Positions 35,012 to 43,557 of a stretch of 62,395 nucleotides of DNA are shown in pieces. The position numbers were made by a program, and so were the translations under genes. This DNA is from Ardenticatenaceae bacterium. Its GTDB lineage: Bacteria; Chloroflexota; Anaerolineae; Promineifilales; Promineifilaceae. The DNA is taken from assembly GCA_020634395.1 (NCBI GenBank), contig JACKBU010000029.1, positions 1 through 62,395 on the forward strand, read 5' to 3'. The first letter of the stretch is position 1. Each line of letters starts with the position of its first letter. The notes below the pieces were generated by a model. That model had not been told where the DNA came from and did not search any database. It was given only the letters and a program-made list of their open reading frames with translations.

Positions 35012-36448
35012 ATGGTAGACCTAGCGAGGATTGTACGGCCGTTTCTCCTGCAAGCAGCGGCTGCCCAACAACGGCCGTTTCCCGAAGCCCGCTTTGTCGT
35101 GGGCGTATCTGGCGGAGCCGATTCCCTGGCTCTGCTGCACGTTCTGAACGGCATTACTCACCGCGACCAACTCCTGGTAGCTCACCTCAATCATGGCTGG
35201 CGCAGCACGGCCGTTCTCGATGTGCAGTTCGTGGCCCAGACGGCCGCCCAGATGGGCATTGCCTGCGCTGTAGAAACGGTAGACGTGGTTGCCCAGGCGC
35301 AGGCCAACGGGCAATCCCTGGAGGAGGCTGGCCGGCTGGCGCGGTACCGCTTTTTTGCCCGGCTGGCCCGTCAGCACGACGCCACGGCCGTGTTGGTCGC
35401 CCATAACGCCGATGATCAGGCGGAAACGGTGCTGCTTCACCTGCTGCGCGGCGCCGGACTGGGTGGCTTGGCTGGCATGAGGCCAGTTGCGCCGCTGCCG
35501 GAGGCGCCTGAGGTGGAGTTGGTACGGCCGTTCCTCTCCATCAGCCGGGCTGAAATTGAAACCTACTGCCGGGAACACGCTCTCATCCCCGTTCAAGACA
35601 GCACCAATGCCGACGTCGCTTTCCAGCGTAATCGTCTGCGCCACCATCTGCTGCCGCAGCTGGCCACCTACAATCCGCAAATCAAAACCCACTTGCAACA
35701 ACTGGCAGAACTGGCTGCCGCCGATGATGCCTGTCTGGGGCAGTTGGCTGCCGCTCACTGGCCGGAATTGCTCCTGGAACAGACGGAGGATTGGCTGGTT
35801 TTGGATCGCGCGCGTTGGCTGGCGCTTCCCCTGGCTTTGCGACGGCGTAGTTTGCGGCAGGCCCTCACTATCTTCCGGCCATTTTTGTCCAATGTCAGTT
35901 ATGCCACCGTTGAGCAGGCGCGGCAGGTGGCAGAAAAAGGGGAGACTGGCGCGCAAAGTACGCTGACGGGTGGGCTGCTGTTGCAAGTGGATTACGGCCG
36001 TTTGCTCATCACAGCCAATCCCGCCGCCCGTCCAGGCGACTGGCCCCAGGCGCCCGAGGGCGTGGTTTTGACGCTGCCTGTCCCGGGAACAGTCGCCTTG
36101 GCCAACGGTTGGCAGCTTGATGCCGTTCTCCTGCCCCAGGTGGAGTGGCAGCTGGGACGACACAACCCTGATCCGTGGACTGCCTACCTGGCCGTAAACA
36201 CATCGTCCTTGGTAGTGCGGGGGCGCAAGCCCGGTGAGCGGTTTGCGCCGCTAGGCATGCACGGCCGTTCCGCCACCCTTAAAGAAGTAATGATTAATCG
36301 CAAAATTGCCGCTGCCTGGCGCGCCAACTGGCCTTTGGTGTGCACGGCCGAGCACTTGGTCTGGTTGGTAGGCCACCAGATTGACGAACGGGCTAAAATA
36401 ACGGACAGTGCTGAGGCCATTGTCCAACTGCGCTGTTTCAAAAGTTGA
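35012..36448 (+). CDS. tilS: tRNA(Ile)-lysidine synthase
   Basis: Modifies C34 of the tRNA-Ile with CAU anticodon to lysidine, making it read AUA. From ATG 35012 it has 478 residues: PP-loop FVVGVSGGADSLALLHVL (about 33-38), HLNHGWR, NADDQAETVLLHLLRGAGLGGLAGM, RPFLSISRAEIETYC, DSTNADVAFQRNRLRHHLLPQL, then the TilS substrate-binding domain and the C-terminal domain with GRKPGERFAPLGMHGRSATLKEVMIN. Near tRNA genes. It carries seven copies of ACGGCCGT by eye, among the densest in the window. Confidence 0.95.
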   Translation: MVDLARIVRPFLLQAAAAQQRPFPEARFVVGVSGGADSLALLHVLNGITHRDQLLVAHLNHGWRSTAVLDVQFVAQTAAQMGIACAVETVDVVAQAQANGQSLEEAGRLARYRFFARLARQHDATAVLVAHNADDQAETVLLHLLRGAGLGGLAGMRPVAPLPEAPEVELVRPFLSISRAEIETYCREHALIPVQDSTNADVAFQRNRLRHHLLPQLATYNPQIKTHLQQLAELAAADDACLGQLAAAHWPELLLEQTEDWLVLDRARWLALPLALRRRSLRQALTIFRPFLSNVSYATVEQARQVAEKGETGAQSTLTGGLLLQVDYGRLLITANPAARPGDWPQAPEGVVLTLPVPGTVALANGWQLDAVLLPQVEWQLGRHNPDPWTAYLAVNTSSLVVRGRKPGERFAPLGMHGRSATLKEVMINRKIAAAWRANWPLVCTAEHLVWLVGHQIDERAKITDSAEAIVQLRCFKS

Positions 36449-36490
36449 CGCCGTTTGCTGGCCTAAGTATACTAACGGCCGTTACCAACG

Positions 36491-36564
36491 CGGGGCGTAG
36501 CTCAGTTTGGTAGAGCGCTCGGTTTGGGTCCGAGAGGTCGTCGGTTCAAATCCGGCCGCCCCGA
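36491..36564 (+). tRNA. tRNA-Pro (anticodon TGG)
   Basis: 74 nt. Acceptor CGGGGCG/CGCCCCG fully paired, anticodon stem CTCGG/CCGAG with loop TTTGGGT, T-arm GTCGG-TTCAAAT-CCGGC. First of three closely spaced tRNAs. Confidence 0.93.
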
Positions 36565-36569
36565 CTGAT

Positions 36570-36640
36570 GCGGCAGTGGTGTAGGGGTAACACAACAGCC
36601 TTCCAAGCTGTTATCACGGGTTCGAATCCCGTCTGCCGCT
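36570..36640 (+). tRNA. tRNA-Gly (anticodon TCC)
   Basis: 71 nt. Acceptor GCGGCAG/CTGCCGC, anticodon stem ACAGC/GCTGT with loop CTTCCAA, T-arm CGGG-TTCGAAT-CCCG. Only 5 nt after tRNA-Pro. Confidence 0.93.
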
Positions 36641-36666
36641 CTTTTTTATTCTTTGGCAGCGAAGTT

Positions 36667-36738
36667 GGGCCTATAGCTCAATGGCAGAGCAAGCGGCTCA
36701 TAACCGCTGGGTTCTAGGTTCGAATCCTAGTGGGCCCA
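36667..36738 (+). tRNA. tRNA with CAT anticodon (elongator Met, or Ile2)
   Basis: 72 nt. Acceptor GGGCCTA/TGGGCCC with one G-U pair; first base pair G-C rules against an initiator tRNA (which has an unpaired C1-A72). Anticodon CAT; T-arm CTAGG-TTCGAAT-CCTAG. Met versus lysidine-modified Ile2 is not settled by eye; tilS next door makes Ile2 worth testing. Confidence 0.85.
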
Positions 36739-36753
36739 TTCATCATCTACAAG

Positions 36754-36780
36754 ACGGCTACTGCAGAGTAGCCGTTTTTC
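36754..36780 (+). terminator. Terminator of the tRNA cluster
   Basis: ACGGCTACT (36754-36762), GCAG loop, AGTAGCCGT (36767-36775), then T-run. Confidence 0.92.
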
Positions 36781-36834
36781 ATTGCGGGCCACACGGCCGT
36801 TGGGGGAGCGTCAATCTCTAACAGGTGAACAGGA

Positions 36835-37406
36835 ATGGCACAGGTAAAACAAGACTTATCGATTAGCATGGCCCAGGCCAACGGGGCCGGTTTGCTGATG
36901 GGCTTGCTGCCCACGCTTCCTTTTATGCTGGCCTATGGCCTGATCTGGGGCAGCGACCATTTCTTTGCGGGCTTTGATCAGTTTTTTGGCGTTTTTGGCT
37001 TTTTCTGCTGGTTTTTCTGGTGGGCATCGTTGTCCACGAAGCTCTGCACGGCCTGACGTGGATGATTGCCGGGCGCAAATCACTGAGCGCGATGAAATTT
37101 GGCGTTCAGTGGAAAGTGTTGACGCCTTACGCCCACAGCACAGAGCCTATGCCCGCCTGGGCCTATCGCCTGGGCACGATCATGCCTGGCCTGGTGTTGG
37201 GCTTTTTGCCGCTGCTGATCGGCCTGATAGGCGGCAGCGGCTGGGTTTTCTTCGTGGGTGTGGTGTTTACCCTGGCGGCCGGCGGCGATTTTTTGATCTT
37301 GTGGCTGATTCGCCGCGTCGACCGCCGGGCGTTGATCGAAGATCATCCCACGCGGGCAGGGTGTTATGTGCTGCTCGATTCGCCAGCCGCCGCTGACCAG
37401 AGTTAG
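36835..37406 (+). pseudogene. DUF3267-type membrane metalloprotease-like gene, split by a frameshift
   Basis: The first frame (36835-37056) gives MAQVKQDLSIS... and two hydrophobic helices and then goes out of frame. The second frame holds LVGIVVHEALHGLTWMIAG (H-E-x-x-H zinc motif), KFGVQWKVLTPYAH and two more helices, ending 37406. Adding one T in the five-T run at 37000-37004 rejoins them as ...GFFLLVFLVGIVVHEALHG, the expected family sequence. Either a real inactivating deletion in a homopolymer or an assembly error. Intact, it would be a 190-residue membrane protein of the DUF3267 family. Confidence 0.8.
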
Positions 37407-37412
37407 CCGGCG

Positions 37413-37922
37413 TCACCATTCGCCGGCATAGCGCACCTGGAACGGCCGTAACACATCCAGCGTATTGGCCCACTTCAACTCCACCAACTGCCGTAAATGC
37501 AAAATATCGTGAGCAACCCAGGCCGCCAGCATGTCGCCGGCCGATACTTCTCCCCACGGCGCGGGGCGGGTGGCTGTCCAGTCTGGCTCTGGCAGGGCGG
37601 CCAGCCATTCCAGAGAACGCTGCCGTTCTTGCAAGAAGTTAGCCAGGGATTCAGACAGGTTACGGCCGTTATATCCCCGCTCGGTCACCCATCCTTCCGG
37701 ATCAATTCGCAGCCATGCCTCATCGGGTCTGTGCAGAATCTGATCCAGGTGGGCGCGGAAATCTTCTCGCTCTTCGTCGTACAGATGGTTGACCACTTCT
37801 AGAACCGACCAGGACGCTGCGTCTGGTTTGCGGCGGGCGGTCGCGTCGTCAGTGTCGTGCACCAGCAGGCGGATGGCATCGCTGTTTTGGCGTAGATTGT
37901 CGATGGCGGTTTGTACATTCAT
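37413..37922 (-). CDS. DinB family protein
   Basis: 169 residues, four-helix DinB_2 fold. Putative metal-ligand histidines in VVNHLYDEEREDF and AWVAHDILHLRQL. The family includes thiol transferases and damage-inducible proteins of unclear role. It converges on the frameshifted gene with only 6 nt between stops. Confidence 0.9.
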   Translation of the reverse strand: MNVQTAIDNLRQNSDAIRLLVHDTDDATARRKPDAASWSVLEVVNHLYDEEREDFRAHLDQILHRPDEAWLRIDPEGWVTERGYNGRNLSESLANFLQERQRSLEWLAALPEPDWTATRPAPWGEVSAGDMLAAWVAHDILHLRQLVELKWANTLDVLRPFQVRYAGEW

Positions 37923-38065
37923 ATTCCTACCTCATCATTCTGGGATCTGCTGCCGAGATTTTACCTGCTGGCGGGCAGCTGCGGTAACGGCCGTCCTTCT
38001 GCCGGCCAACGTTTATTATGATTTGGGCCTGATTAGGGATGATCTGCGCGGGGGCCAGACCGATG

Positions 38066-39235
38066 TTACATGGGATGCACTTCGCGGGTGTTGGCTAACA
38101 GGGTTGCCAGTTTTTCGGTCAGGTTACGGAGTTCCGGTTTGACTTCGCCATTCTCGGAGTGGGCTATTTTTTGTGCCAGCAGTTGATAGCGGGCCTCCAG
38201 GTCTTCGTAATGCACGGCCGTTTGCCGCCGCACCACATAGGCCTGATAAGTCTGCTTGATCAGCACTTCAATGATGATGGCGGCAAGCGGCGCCAGGATA
38301 AAGCCGGCGATGCCAAACTCTATCAGCAGGGCGATGATCACCAATACCATTAGCAGCAGGCTGCGCTGTTCGCGTTTCCAGATGCGCAGCTCCAGGCCCT
38401 GTTCCAGGAACAGAAAAATGACCAGGGTATAAACGGCCATTCCAATGCCGATCCAACTACTTGTCATGCTGCCCAGGACAAAGGCAATGACGGTAGTGAC
38501 GAGACCGCCAAAAAACGGAACAAACACGGCCAGCGCCCCCAAAAATCCAAAGAGCAGGGGGTAATCTACGCCTGCTACCAGAGCGCCGACAATCAAAAAT
38601 CCAGCGGCCAATACACTCTGCACGATCTGGCTGCGCAAGTAACTGCCAACGGCCGTTTCGATTTCTCGCCACGCATCCCGGGCATACGAGCGGCGCTTAG
38701 CCGGCAGCAGCGAGAGCCACAGCCGCTCAAAGCGATGCTGATCGATGCTCCAGTAAACACTCAAGGCCAGCAGCAAGATGGCCCCGCCCAGAGCGCCAAC
38801 CAGTGTGCGTGTCAGGTCTACCACCGCCGGCAGCATGGTAATTAGCTCCGAATCCTCGGCCGGGGCGAAAGTAAGCGCGGGTGGGAAATAGTGGATGATG
38901 GTTTCTTGTAAGGCCGATCCGGCTTCCCAACGCTGGTGCAGTGATTCGTACTCCACCACGGCGACATTGGCCGCGTTGTTGAGTTCCACCAGCAGTAAAT
39001 CACCCAGCAGCAGCACAATGAGCAAAATGCCGCCAATGCCGAGGACGTACAGCAGTACCTGCGCGGCTACCGGGGCAAGTCCACGGGCTACCAGCCAATC
39101 GGCAAACGGCCGTATCACCGCCGCTACCGAGAGCGACAACCCGAAGAGCAGCAGCGCCAGTCTGAACTGCCATAAAATTTGCAGCACCGCCAGCGTGGCC
39201 AGCACCACGGCCGTATAAGTCATCACGCGCTTCAT
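38066..39235 (-). CDS. AI-2E family transporter / permease (second of a pair)
   Basis: 389 residues with the PerM/AI-2E exporter pattern: paired N-terminal helices, a hydrophilic middle, and C-terminal helices with GVDYPLLFGFLGALAVFVPFFGGLVTTVIAFVLG, the family's conserved block. Its start overlaps the stop of the upstream paralogue by 4 nt (ATGA). The family includes sodium/proton antiporters and putative autoinducer exporters; substrate unknown. Cytosolic C-terminal tail of about 60 residues. Confidence 0.9.
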   Translation of the reverse strand: MKRVMTYTAVVLATLAVLQILWQFRLALLLFGLSLSVAAVIRPFADWLVARGLAPVAAQVLLYVLGIGGILLIVLLLGDLLLVELNNAANVAVVEYESLHQRWEAGSALQETIIHYFPPALTFAPAEDSELITMLPAVVDLTRTLVGALGGAILLLALSVYWSIDQHRFERLWLSLLPAKRRSYARDAWREIETAVGSYLRSQIVQSVLAAGFLIVGALVAGVDYPLLFGFLGALAVFVPFFGGLVTTVIAFVLGSMTSSWIGIGMAVYTLVIFLFLEQGLELRIWKREQRSLLLMVLVIIALLIEFGIAGFILAPLAAIIIEVLIKQTYQAYVVRRQTAVHYEDLEARYQLLAQKIAHSENGEVKPELRNLTEKLATLLANTREVHPM

Positions 39236-40476
39236 GTCTCAACCGCTCCCTTATCCCCCAGGAAATCCTTTAGATCCTCGGCAATGGCCTCCAGTTCATC
39301 CTCCAGGGCGTCGGAATCGGCCGTGGGCCGCCCTTCCTTGTTGCGCACCTGGCTGCGTACGTCCTGCAGCAGCTGGTCTGTTTCATAAAGCAGCACGCTA
39401 ATCGGCCCGCGGCCTGGTTCGTTTTCGGTCAAACTTTCCCGCCCCAACAGGAACCGGTCCAGCAGCAGTTGGATGATTGCTGCCAGGGGCAGGGCAATCA
39501 ACGCCCCCAAAATGCCAAAGAGCGATCCAAAAGCGATGAGCGACAACAAAGTAACCAGAGGCCGGACGCCAATTGTTTTGGTCATCACCCGGGGCACTAA
39601 CAAGCTGTTTTCCGTTTGCTGAATGATGATCGTTGCCACCACAACCCACAACGCCATCAACGGAGAAGTGGAAAGGCCGATAATGAAGGCCGGCACGGCC
39701 CCCAAAAGCGGCCCCAAAATGGGCACGGCCTCCAACAGCCCGGCAAAAACTGCCAACAGCAGCGCATGAGGCAGCCCGATAAGCAGGTAGGCCACAAGGG
39801 CCATGATGCCAATAATGAGACACAGCAATCCCTGGCCCAACACATACCCACTGACTTTGGTTTCGATTTCGTTGACAAGCTGGCGCGTGTCGCTGCGATG
39901 GGGCAAGGGAATAAGCAGGAAGATGGCTTGTTTGATGTGCTCCCCTTCCAGCGTCCAGTAGAAGGCCAGCGTGGCGATGGCCACGATTTGCAGCAGGCCG
40001 GTAAGCAGCCGGCGGCCTTGCTGTAGGGCCAAATCTGGGTTCTGGTTATTGGCGTTGTTGGCCGCCGCTACCAGACGGGGCAAATCTTCTGGCAGCACGA
40101 TGAGCAGCCGCCGGACCAGGATGTTGGGCAGCCTCATCAGGCTTTGGCGCAGAAAGGCGTAGCCTTCGGCCAGGCTTTGCCGCATCGTCGTGCCCTGCTC
40201 TGTAATCATGGGCAGGGTATACCAGAGCAGAGAAAAGGCAAACAGCGCGATGAGAATGTAAAGCAGAAGTAAGCCGATAGATTTGGGAACGCCGCGTTTT
40301 TCCAGCCATACAATGCCGGGGCGCACGGCCGTACTCACGATGATCGCCGTCAGCAGCAGCAGCAGCAGGAGTTGGAAGTGGATAAGCAGCCCGAAAAACA
40401 CGATAACGGCCGTTACCCCCAACGTCCAAAGGATTAGCCGGCGCGGCTGAATGTATGGAATTGTGTAACGCTGCAT
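39232..40476 (-). CDS. AI-2E family transporter / permease (first of a pair)
   Basis: 414 residues. Same family as its downstream neighbour: helices from about 15, GVPKSIGLLLLYILIALFAFS, and the diagnostic GLPHALLLAVFAGLLEAVPILGPLLGAVPAFIIGL. C-terminal acidic cytosolic tail. The 4-nt overlap and sequence divergence suggest the two subunits are made in equal amounts and may form a hetero-oligomer. Confidence 0.9.
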   Translation of the reverse strand: MQRYTIPYIQPRRLILWTLGVTAVIVFFGLLIHFQLLLLLLLTAIIVSTAVRPGIVWLEKRGVPKSIGLLLLYILIALFAFSLLWYTLPMITEQGTTMRQSLAEGYAFLRQSLMRLPNILVRRLLIVLPEDLPRLVAAANNANNQNPDLALQQGRRLLTGLLQIVAIATLAFYWTLEGEHIKQAIFLLIPLPHRSDTRQLVNEIETKVSGYVLGQGLLCLIIGIMALVAYLLIGLPHALLLAVFAGLLEAVPILGPLLGAVPAFIIGLSTSPLMALWVVVATIIIQQTENSLLVPRVMTKTIGVRPLVTLLSLIAFGSLFGILGALIALPLAAIIQLLLDRFLLGRESLTENEPGRGPISVLLYETDQLLQDVRSQVRNKEGRPTADSDALEDELEAIAEDLKDFLGDKGAVET

Positions 40477-40480
40477 TGTG

Positions 40481-42019
40481 TTACTCTCTCTTCAGTTGGC
40501 GGCCCAGTCGGAACCAGGCCAGCAGGAACAGCACCAGGGCCATACCAGACAACACCACCAGCAGCAGCACGCCCGGCGCCTGGCCGCGCAGCATGACATT
40601 TTTCAGCATAACGGTGCCATATGTCGCCGGCAGCAGCCAGGAAACAATCCTCACGTACATCGCCAGGCGGTACAGCGGCAGGAAAAATCCACTAAAGAAA
40701 ATAGCCGCCAGCAGGGTCAACATGCCATATTGGATGGCCTGGCTGCGGCTGCGGGCGGAGAGGGAGATGTTGAATCCAATGCCCAGAGAAGCCAGCAGCA
40801 GTGCCAAAAGGACCAATACATAATTCGCCCATAGTCCCAACTGCGGCACGCGCAGGCCCCAAACAATCAGGCCGGTGAGAACGGCCGCCAACACGCCAAT
40901 CAGCAGCATATAACTGGTGTACTTGCCAAACAACATCTCAAAGGCGGAGACGGGACCGGCTCGAAACATCTCCATCGCCCCACTCAGCTTCTCGTTGATG
41001 ATGCTCAGACCAGCCAGGGTGATGGCCAGATGTTGCAGCAGCAGGGCAATAACGGCCGGCACGTAAAAATGCAGCGGCTCGATAGTAGCCTGGGTAATGC
41101 TGAGCGTTTTGCTTTGAAAGGGCGTCACCAAAACGGCGGGATCGGTCTCCTGGAACACTTGCAGCATGTTGTCGAGTTTGTCGAGGGAAGTTTCCATCTC
41201 TGTGGCGGCCGTTTGGCCCTGGTCTACGGCCGTGTTGTCCTGAGTAGCCGCAGCCATCTCGTCGGTCTGGTTTTGTAACGTTTCCAGCACAGACAATAAT
41301 TCATTGGGAACTGCGTCCTGGCCGCCTGCCTGCTCCACACCAGACATTAGCGCCATACCCGAACCCAGCGCCAGGGTCATAAAGTCCAGGTCGCGCTGCA
41401 GATCCTCTACCGAGTTCTGGGCAGCGGCCGTATTGCCGCTGGCCAGGGCTGTGCGTACGGCAGCGGCGTTGGCTTTGGCTTGCGCAATGTCATCGTGCAA
41501 GCTGCTGGTCTCCTGCTGGCTTTGGCTGACAGCCTTTAACAACAGTTCCTGGTTTAATCTCTCTGCGTACTGCTGGCCAATCACCTGGACATACGTTACC
41601 TCCAGCGGATCGATCTCATTATGAAAGAGCGAGAAGGTGGACTGTTCGTCGTTTTCCCAGTCCGCCAGCGGATTGCGCGGCGTGACGACCACCAGGTCTA
41701 CTTTCTGCTGCCGCAGCTGTTGATCGGCTGCGGCGGGATCGTGCGTGATACCGGCAAACTCAATGCGATTGCCAATGGAATTGGCGTATTGTTCCACGTA
41801 GCTGCCGATCGTGCTCCCTTCCGGTACGACAAACAGCGTGTTCAGCGTGCGCGGCTCGTTCTGATAGCCCAGCCCGAAGAGGAGCAGTATCAAGAACGGC
41901 CCTAAAATAAGGGAAAAGACCAGCCGGGGTTGGTGCAAAATAATTTGTGTCTCTTTGCCAATGAAGGCAAAGATGCGGATGATGGCGCGCCACCAGATTT
42001 CAAGTACCGATCTAATCAT
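40481..42019 (-). CDS. ABC-2 type transporter permease
   Basis: 512 residues. One N-terminal helix (LVFSLILGPFLILLLFGLGY), a large extracytoplasmic domain of about 300 residues with a coiled coil (residues about 170-290), then five or six membrane helices with the ABC-2 motif region IINEKLSGAMEMFRAGPVSAFEMLFGKY. Partner of the ATPase encoded by the overlapping upstream gene (8 nt overlap). Likely an exporter of drug or lipid substrates. Confidence 0.9.
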   Translation of the reverse strand: MIRSVLEIWWRAIIRIFAFIGKETQIILHQPRLVFSLILGPFLILLLFGLGYQNEPRTLNTLFVVPEGSTIGSYVEQYANSIGNRIEFAGITHDPAAADQQLRQQKVDLVVVTPRNPLADWENDEQSTFSLFHNEIDPLEVTYVQVIGQQYAERLNQELLLKAVSQSQQETSSLHDDIAQAKANAAAVRTALASGNTAAAQNSVEDLQRDLDFMTLALGSGMALMSGVEQAGGQDAVPNELLSVLETLQNQTDEMAAATQDNTAVDQGQTAATEMETSLDKLDNMLQVFQETDPAVLVTPFQSKTLSITQATIEPLHFYVPAVIALLLQHLAITLAGLSIINEKLSGAMEMFRAGPVSAFEMLFGKYTSYMLLIGVLAAVLTGLIVWGLRVPQLGLWANYVLVLLALLLASLGIGFNISLSARSRSQAIQYGMLTLLAAIFFSGFFLPLYRLAMYVRIVSWLLPATYGTVMLKNVMLRGQAPGVLLLVVLSGMALVLFLLAWFRLGRQLKRE

Positions 42020-43010
42020 TGGCGTCCTCCGAGGTGTCTTCCGACACGGCCGTTTCTTGTTCGATCAGCTCCACAAACACGTCGTCGAACACCGGCACAT
42101 ACTCGCTGGCCGATTCCACCCGGACGTTTTCGCGCCGGCACCATTCCAGCAACTGGGGCAGGGCCGCACTGGCATCTTCTACCACAATTTCCAGCCCGCG
42201 TTCCCGCAATCGGTGGACGTTTTTCTCCTTTACAAAAGGCTGGACGCGCAGTTTGTTTACCTCATCTTCGCTCATAAACTGAGCGGTATGCAAATGGATG
42301 ATGTCGCCGCCCGACACATGGCGGCGCAGGCCGGTGGGCGTATCAACAATGAGCAAACGGCCGTTGGCCATCACACCCACTTGGTCACAATACGCCGCTT
42401 CCCCCACATACTGCGTGGTGATAAAAAGCGTGCGGCCTTCTTCCTTAAGCTGCTTAAAGTAACTCCAAAACTTGTGGCGCAGCACCGGATCAATGCCCGC
42501 CGTCGGCTCATCCAAAAAAATGAGCTGCGGATCATGGATAATCGACGCCGCTAGGCTCAGCCGCCGCTGCATGCCGCCGGAAAGATGCTCCACCCGTTTC
42601 TTCTCCTGGCCGGTTAATTCCACCAGGTCCAGCAGCTCTTTCAGCCGCTCCTTGCGGCGCACCGGCACGCCGTACAACGACGCCGCAAAATTCAGATTTT
42701 CCCATACACTCAGTTCGGGATAGAGCACAAACTGCTGCGGCATATAGCCGATATCTCTCTGTTCCTTGCGGCGAAAATTTTGCGGCGAGCGCCCCAGCAC
42801 TTCAACTTCGCCGCTGGTAGGAGTGTAAACACCCAGCAGCATGCGCACGCTGGTGGTTTTGCCGCAGCCGCTGGGGCCAATAAAGCCGAAGATAATGCCA
42901 GCGGGTACGTCGAGCGTCAGATCTTCAACGGCCGTCACGCCATCAAACGTCTTGCTCAGACCCTCTGTGCGCACAATGGATTGCTCCCCAGTTACCTCGG
43001 GTATCACCAA
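42012..43010 (-). CDS. ABC-2 transporter ATP-binding protein with Gln in the H-loop
   Basis: About 332 residues. Walker A FIGPSGCGKTTSVRML, Q-loop GYMPQQFVLYPELSVWENL, signature LSGGMQRRLSLAASI, Walker B LIFLDEPTAGIDP. The switch position usually occupied by His reads TTQYVGEAAYCDQV, i.e. Gln (codon CAG). I prefer TTG 43010 (or GTG 43007) as start because AGGAGG at 43017-43022 lies 6 (or 9) nt upstream; the longer frame from 43028 would put the ribosome binding site inside the gene. The terminator of the previous gene ends immediately before this ribosome binding site. Confidence 0.9.
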   Translation of the reverse strand: MVIPEVTGEQSIVRTEGLSKTFDGVTAVEDLTLDVPAGIIFGFIGPSGCGKTTSVRMLLGVYTPTSGEVEVLGRSPQNFRRKEQRDIGYMPQQFVLYPELSVWENLNFAASLYGVPVRRKERLKELLDLVELTGQEKKRVEHLSGGMQRRLSLAASIIHDPQLIFLDEPTAGIDPVLRHKFWSYFKQLKEEGRTLFITTQYVGEAAYCDQVGVMANGRLLIVDTPTGLRRHVSGGDIIHLHTAQFMSEDEVNKLRVQPFVKEKNVHRLRERGLEIVVEDASAALPQLLEWCRRENVRVESASEYVPVFDDVFVELIEQETAVSEDTSEDAND

Positions 43011-43026
43011 ATCTTTCCTCCTAGAC

Positions 43027-43060
43027 AAAAAAAAGCCCCCGCAGCTATAAGCGCGGAGGC
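43027..43060 (-). terminator. Terminator of the GlsB-like gene, abutting the ABC ribosome binding site
   Basis: On the minus strand GCCTCCGC (43060-43053), 10-nt loop, GCGGGGGC (43042-43035), then eight T. The T-run ends 4 nt before the AGGAGG of the ABC ATPase gene. Confidence 0.88.
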
Positions 43061-43084
43061 GTATTCCATTAATGCCGGCTCAGA

Positions 43085-43345
43085 TCAGACAGCCCGGCGC
43101 GCCACGTCAATAAGAAACAACAATACAATGGCGCCAATAATGGCCACTACCAGGGTCCACAAATTGAAACCGGTAGCTCCACCAAGACCGACCAGGTTAA
43201 ACAAGAACCCGCCGATCAGAGCGCCAACAATACCAACGATAATGTTGGCCAGAGCGCCCATTTGCGCGTCGCGCTTCATAACCATACTGGCAATCCAGCC
43301 AGCTACTGCGCCTAAAATAATCCATAAAATAATGTTGACTAACAT
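43085..43345 (-). CDS. GlsB/YeaQ/YmgE family (transglycosylase-associated) membrane protein
   Basis: 86 residues, three membrane helices, with the glycine-rich pattern of the family: WIILGAVAGWIASMVM, NIIVGIVGALIGGFLFNLVG and a final hydrophobic helix. GGAGG ribosome binding site 5-6 nt before ATG 43345. Small stress-associated membrane proteins of unknown mechanism. Ends before a good terminator. Confidence 0.9.
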   Translation of the reverse strand: MLVNIILWIILGAVAGWIASMVMKRDAQMGALANIIVGIVGALIGGFLFNLVGLGGATGFNLWTLVVAIIGAIVLLFLIDVARRAV

Positions 43346-43543
43346 GTTTGCCTCCTCTATATGATGAGCAAGTCTAAGATGCGAAACAGTAAAAATTTAT
43401 TCGCCTCTATAACCTTTATCATAAAAAATAGAGGCCGATTCCTCCATATGTATAGATATAGAGCAGGGGTATAGATTATCTATATCTTGTCTCCGCCGGT
43501 GAGGTTTGGGGTCGTTTGGCTCGCCCCGACCCGGCAATCTTCC

Positions 43544-43549
43544 TATAAT
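43544..43549 (+). promoter_or_regulatory. -10 box placed for a leaderless mRNA
   Basis: TATAAT ends 8 nt before ATG 43558, so transcription would begin at or within 2 nt of the start codon. No ribosome binding site is present. Confidence 0.55.
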
Positions 43550-43557
43550 TGCCGCCC

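Noticed and set aside
36667..36738. Initiator tRNA-fMet
   Set aside because: The first acceptor pair is a G-C match, whereas initiator tRNA has a mismatch there.
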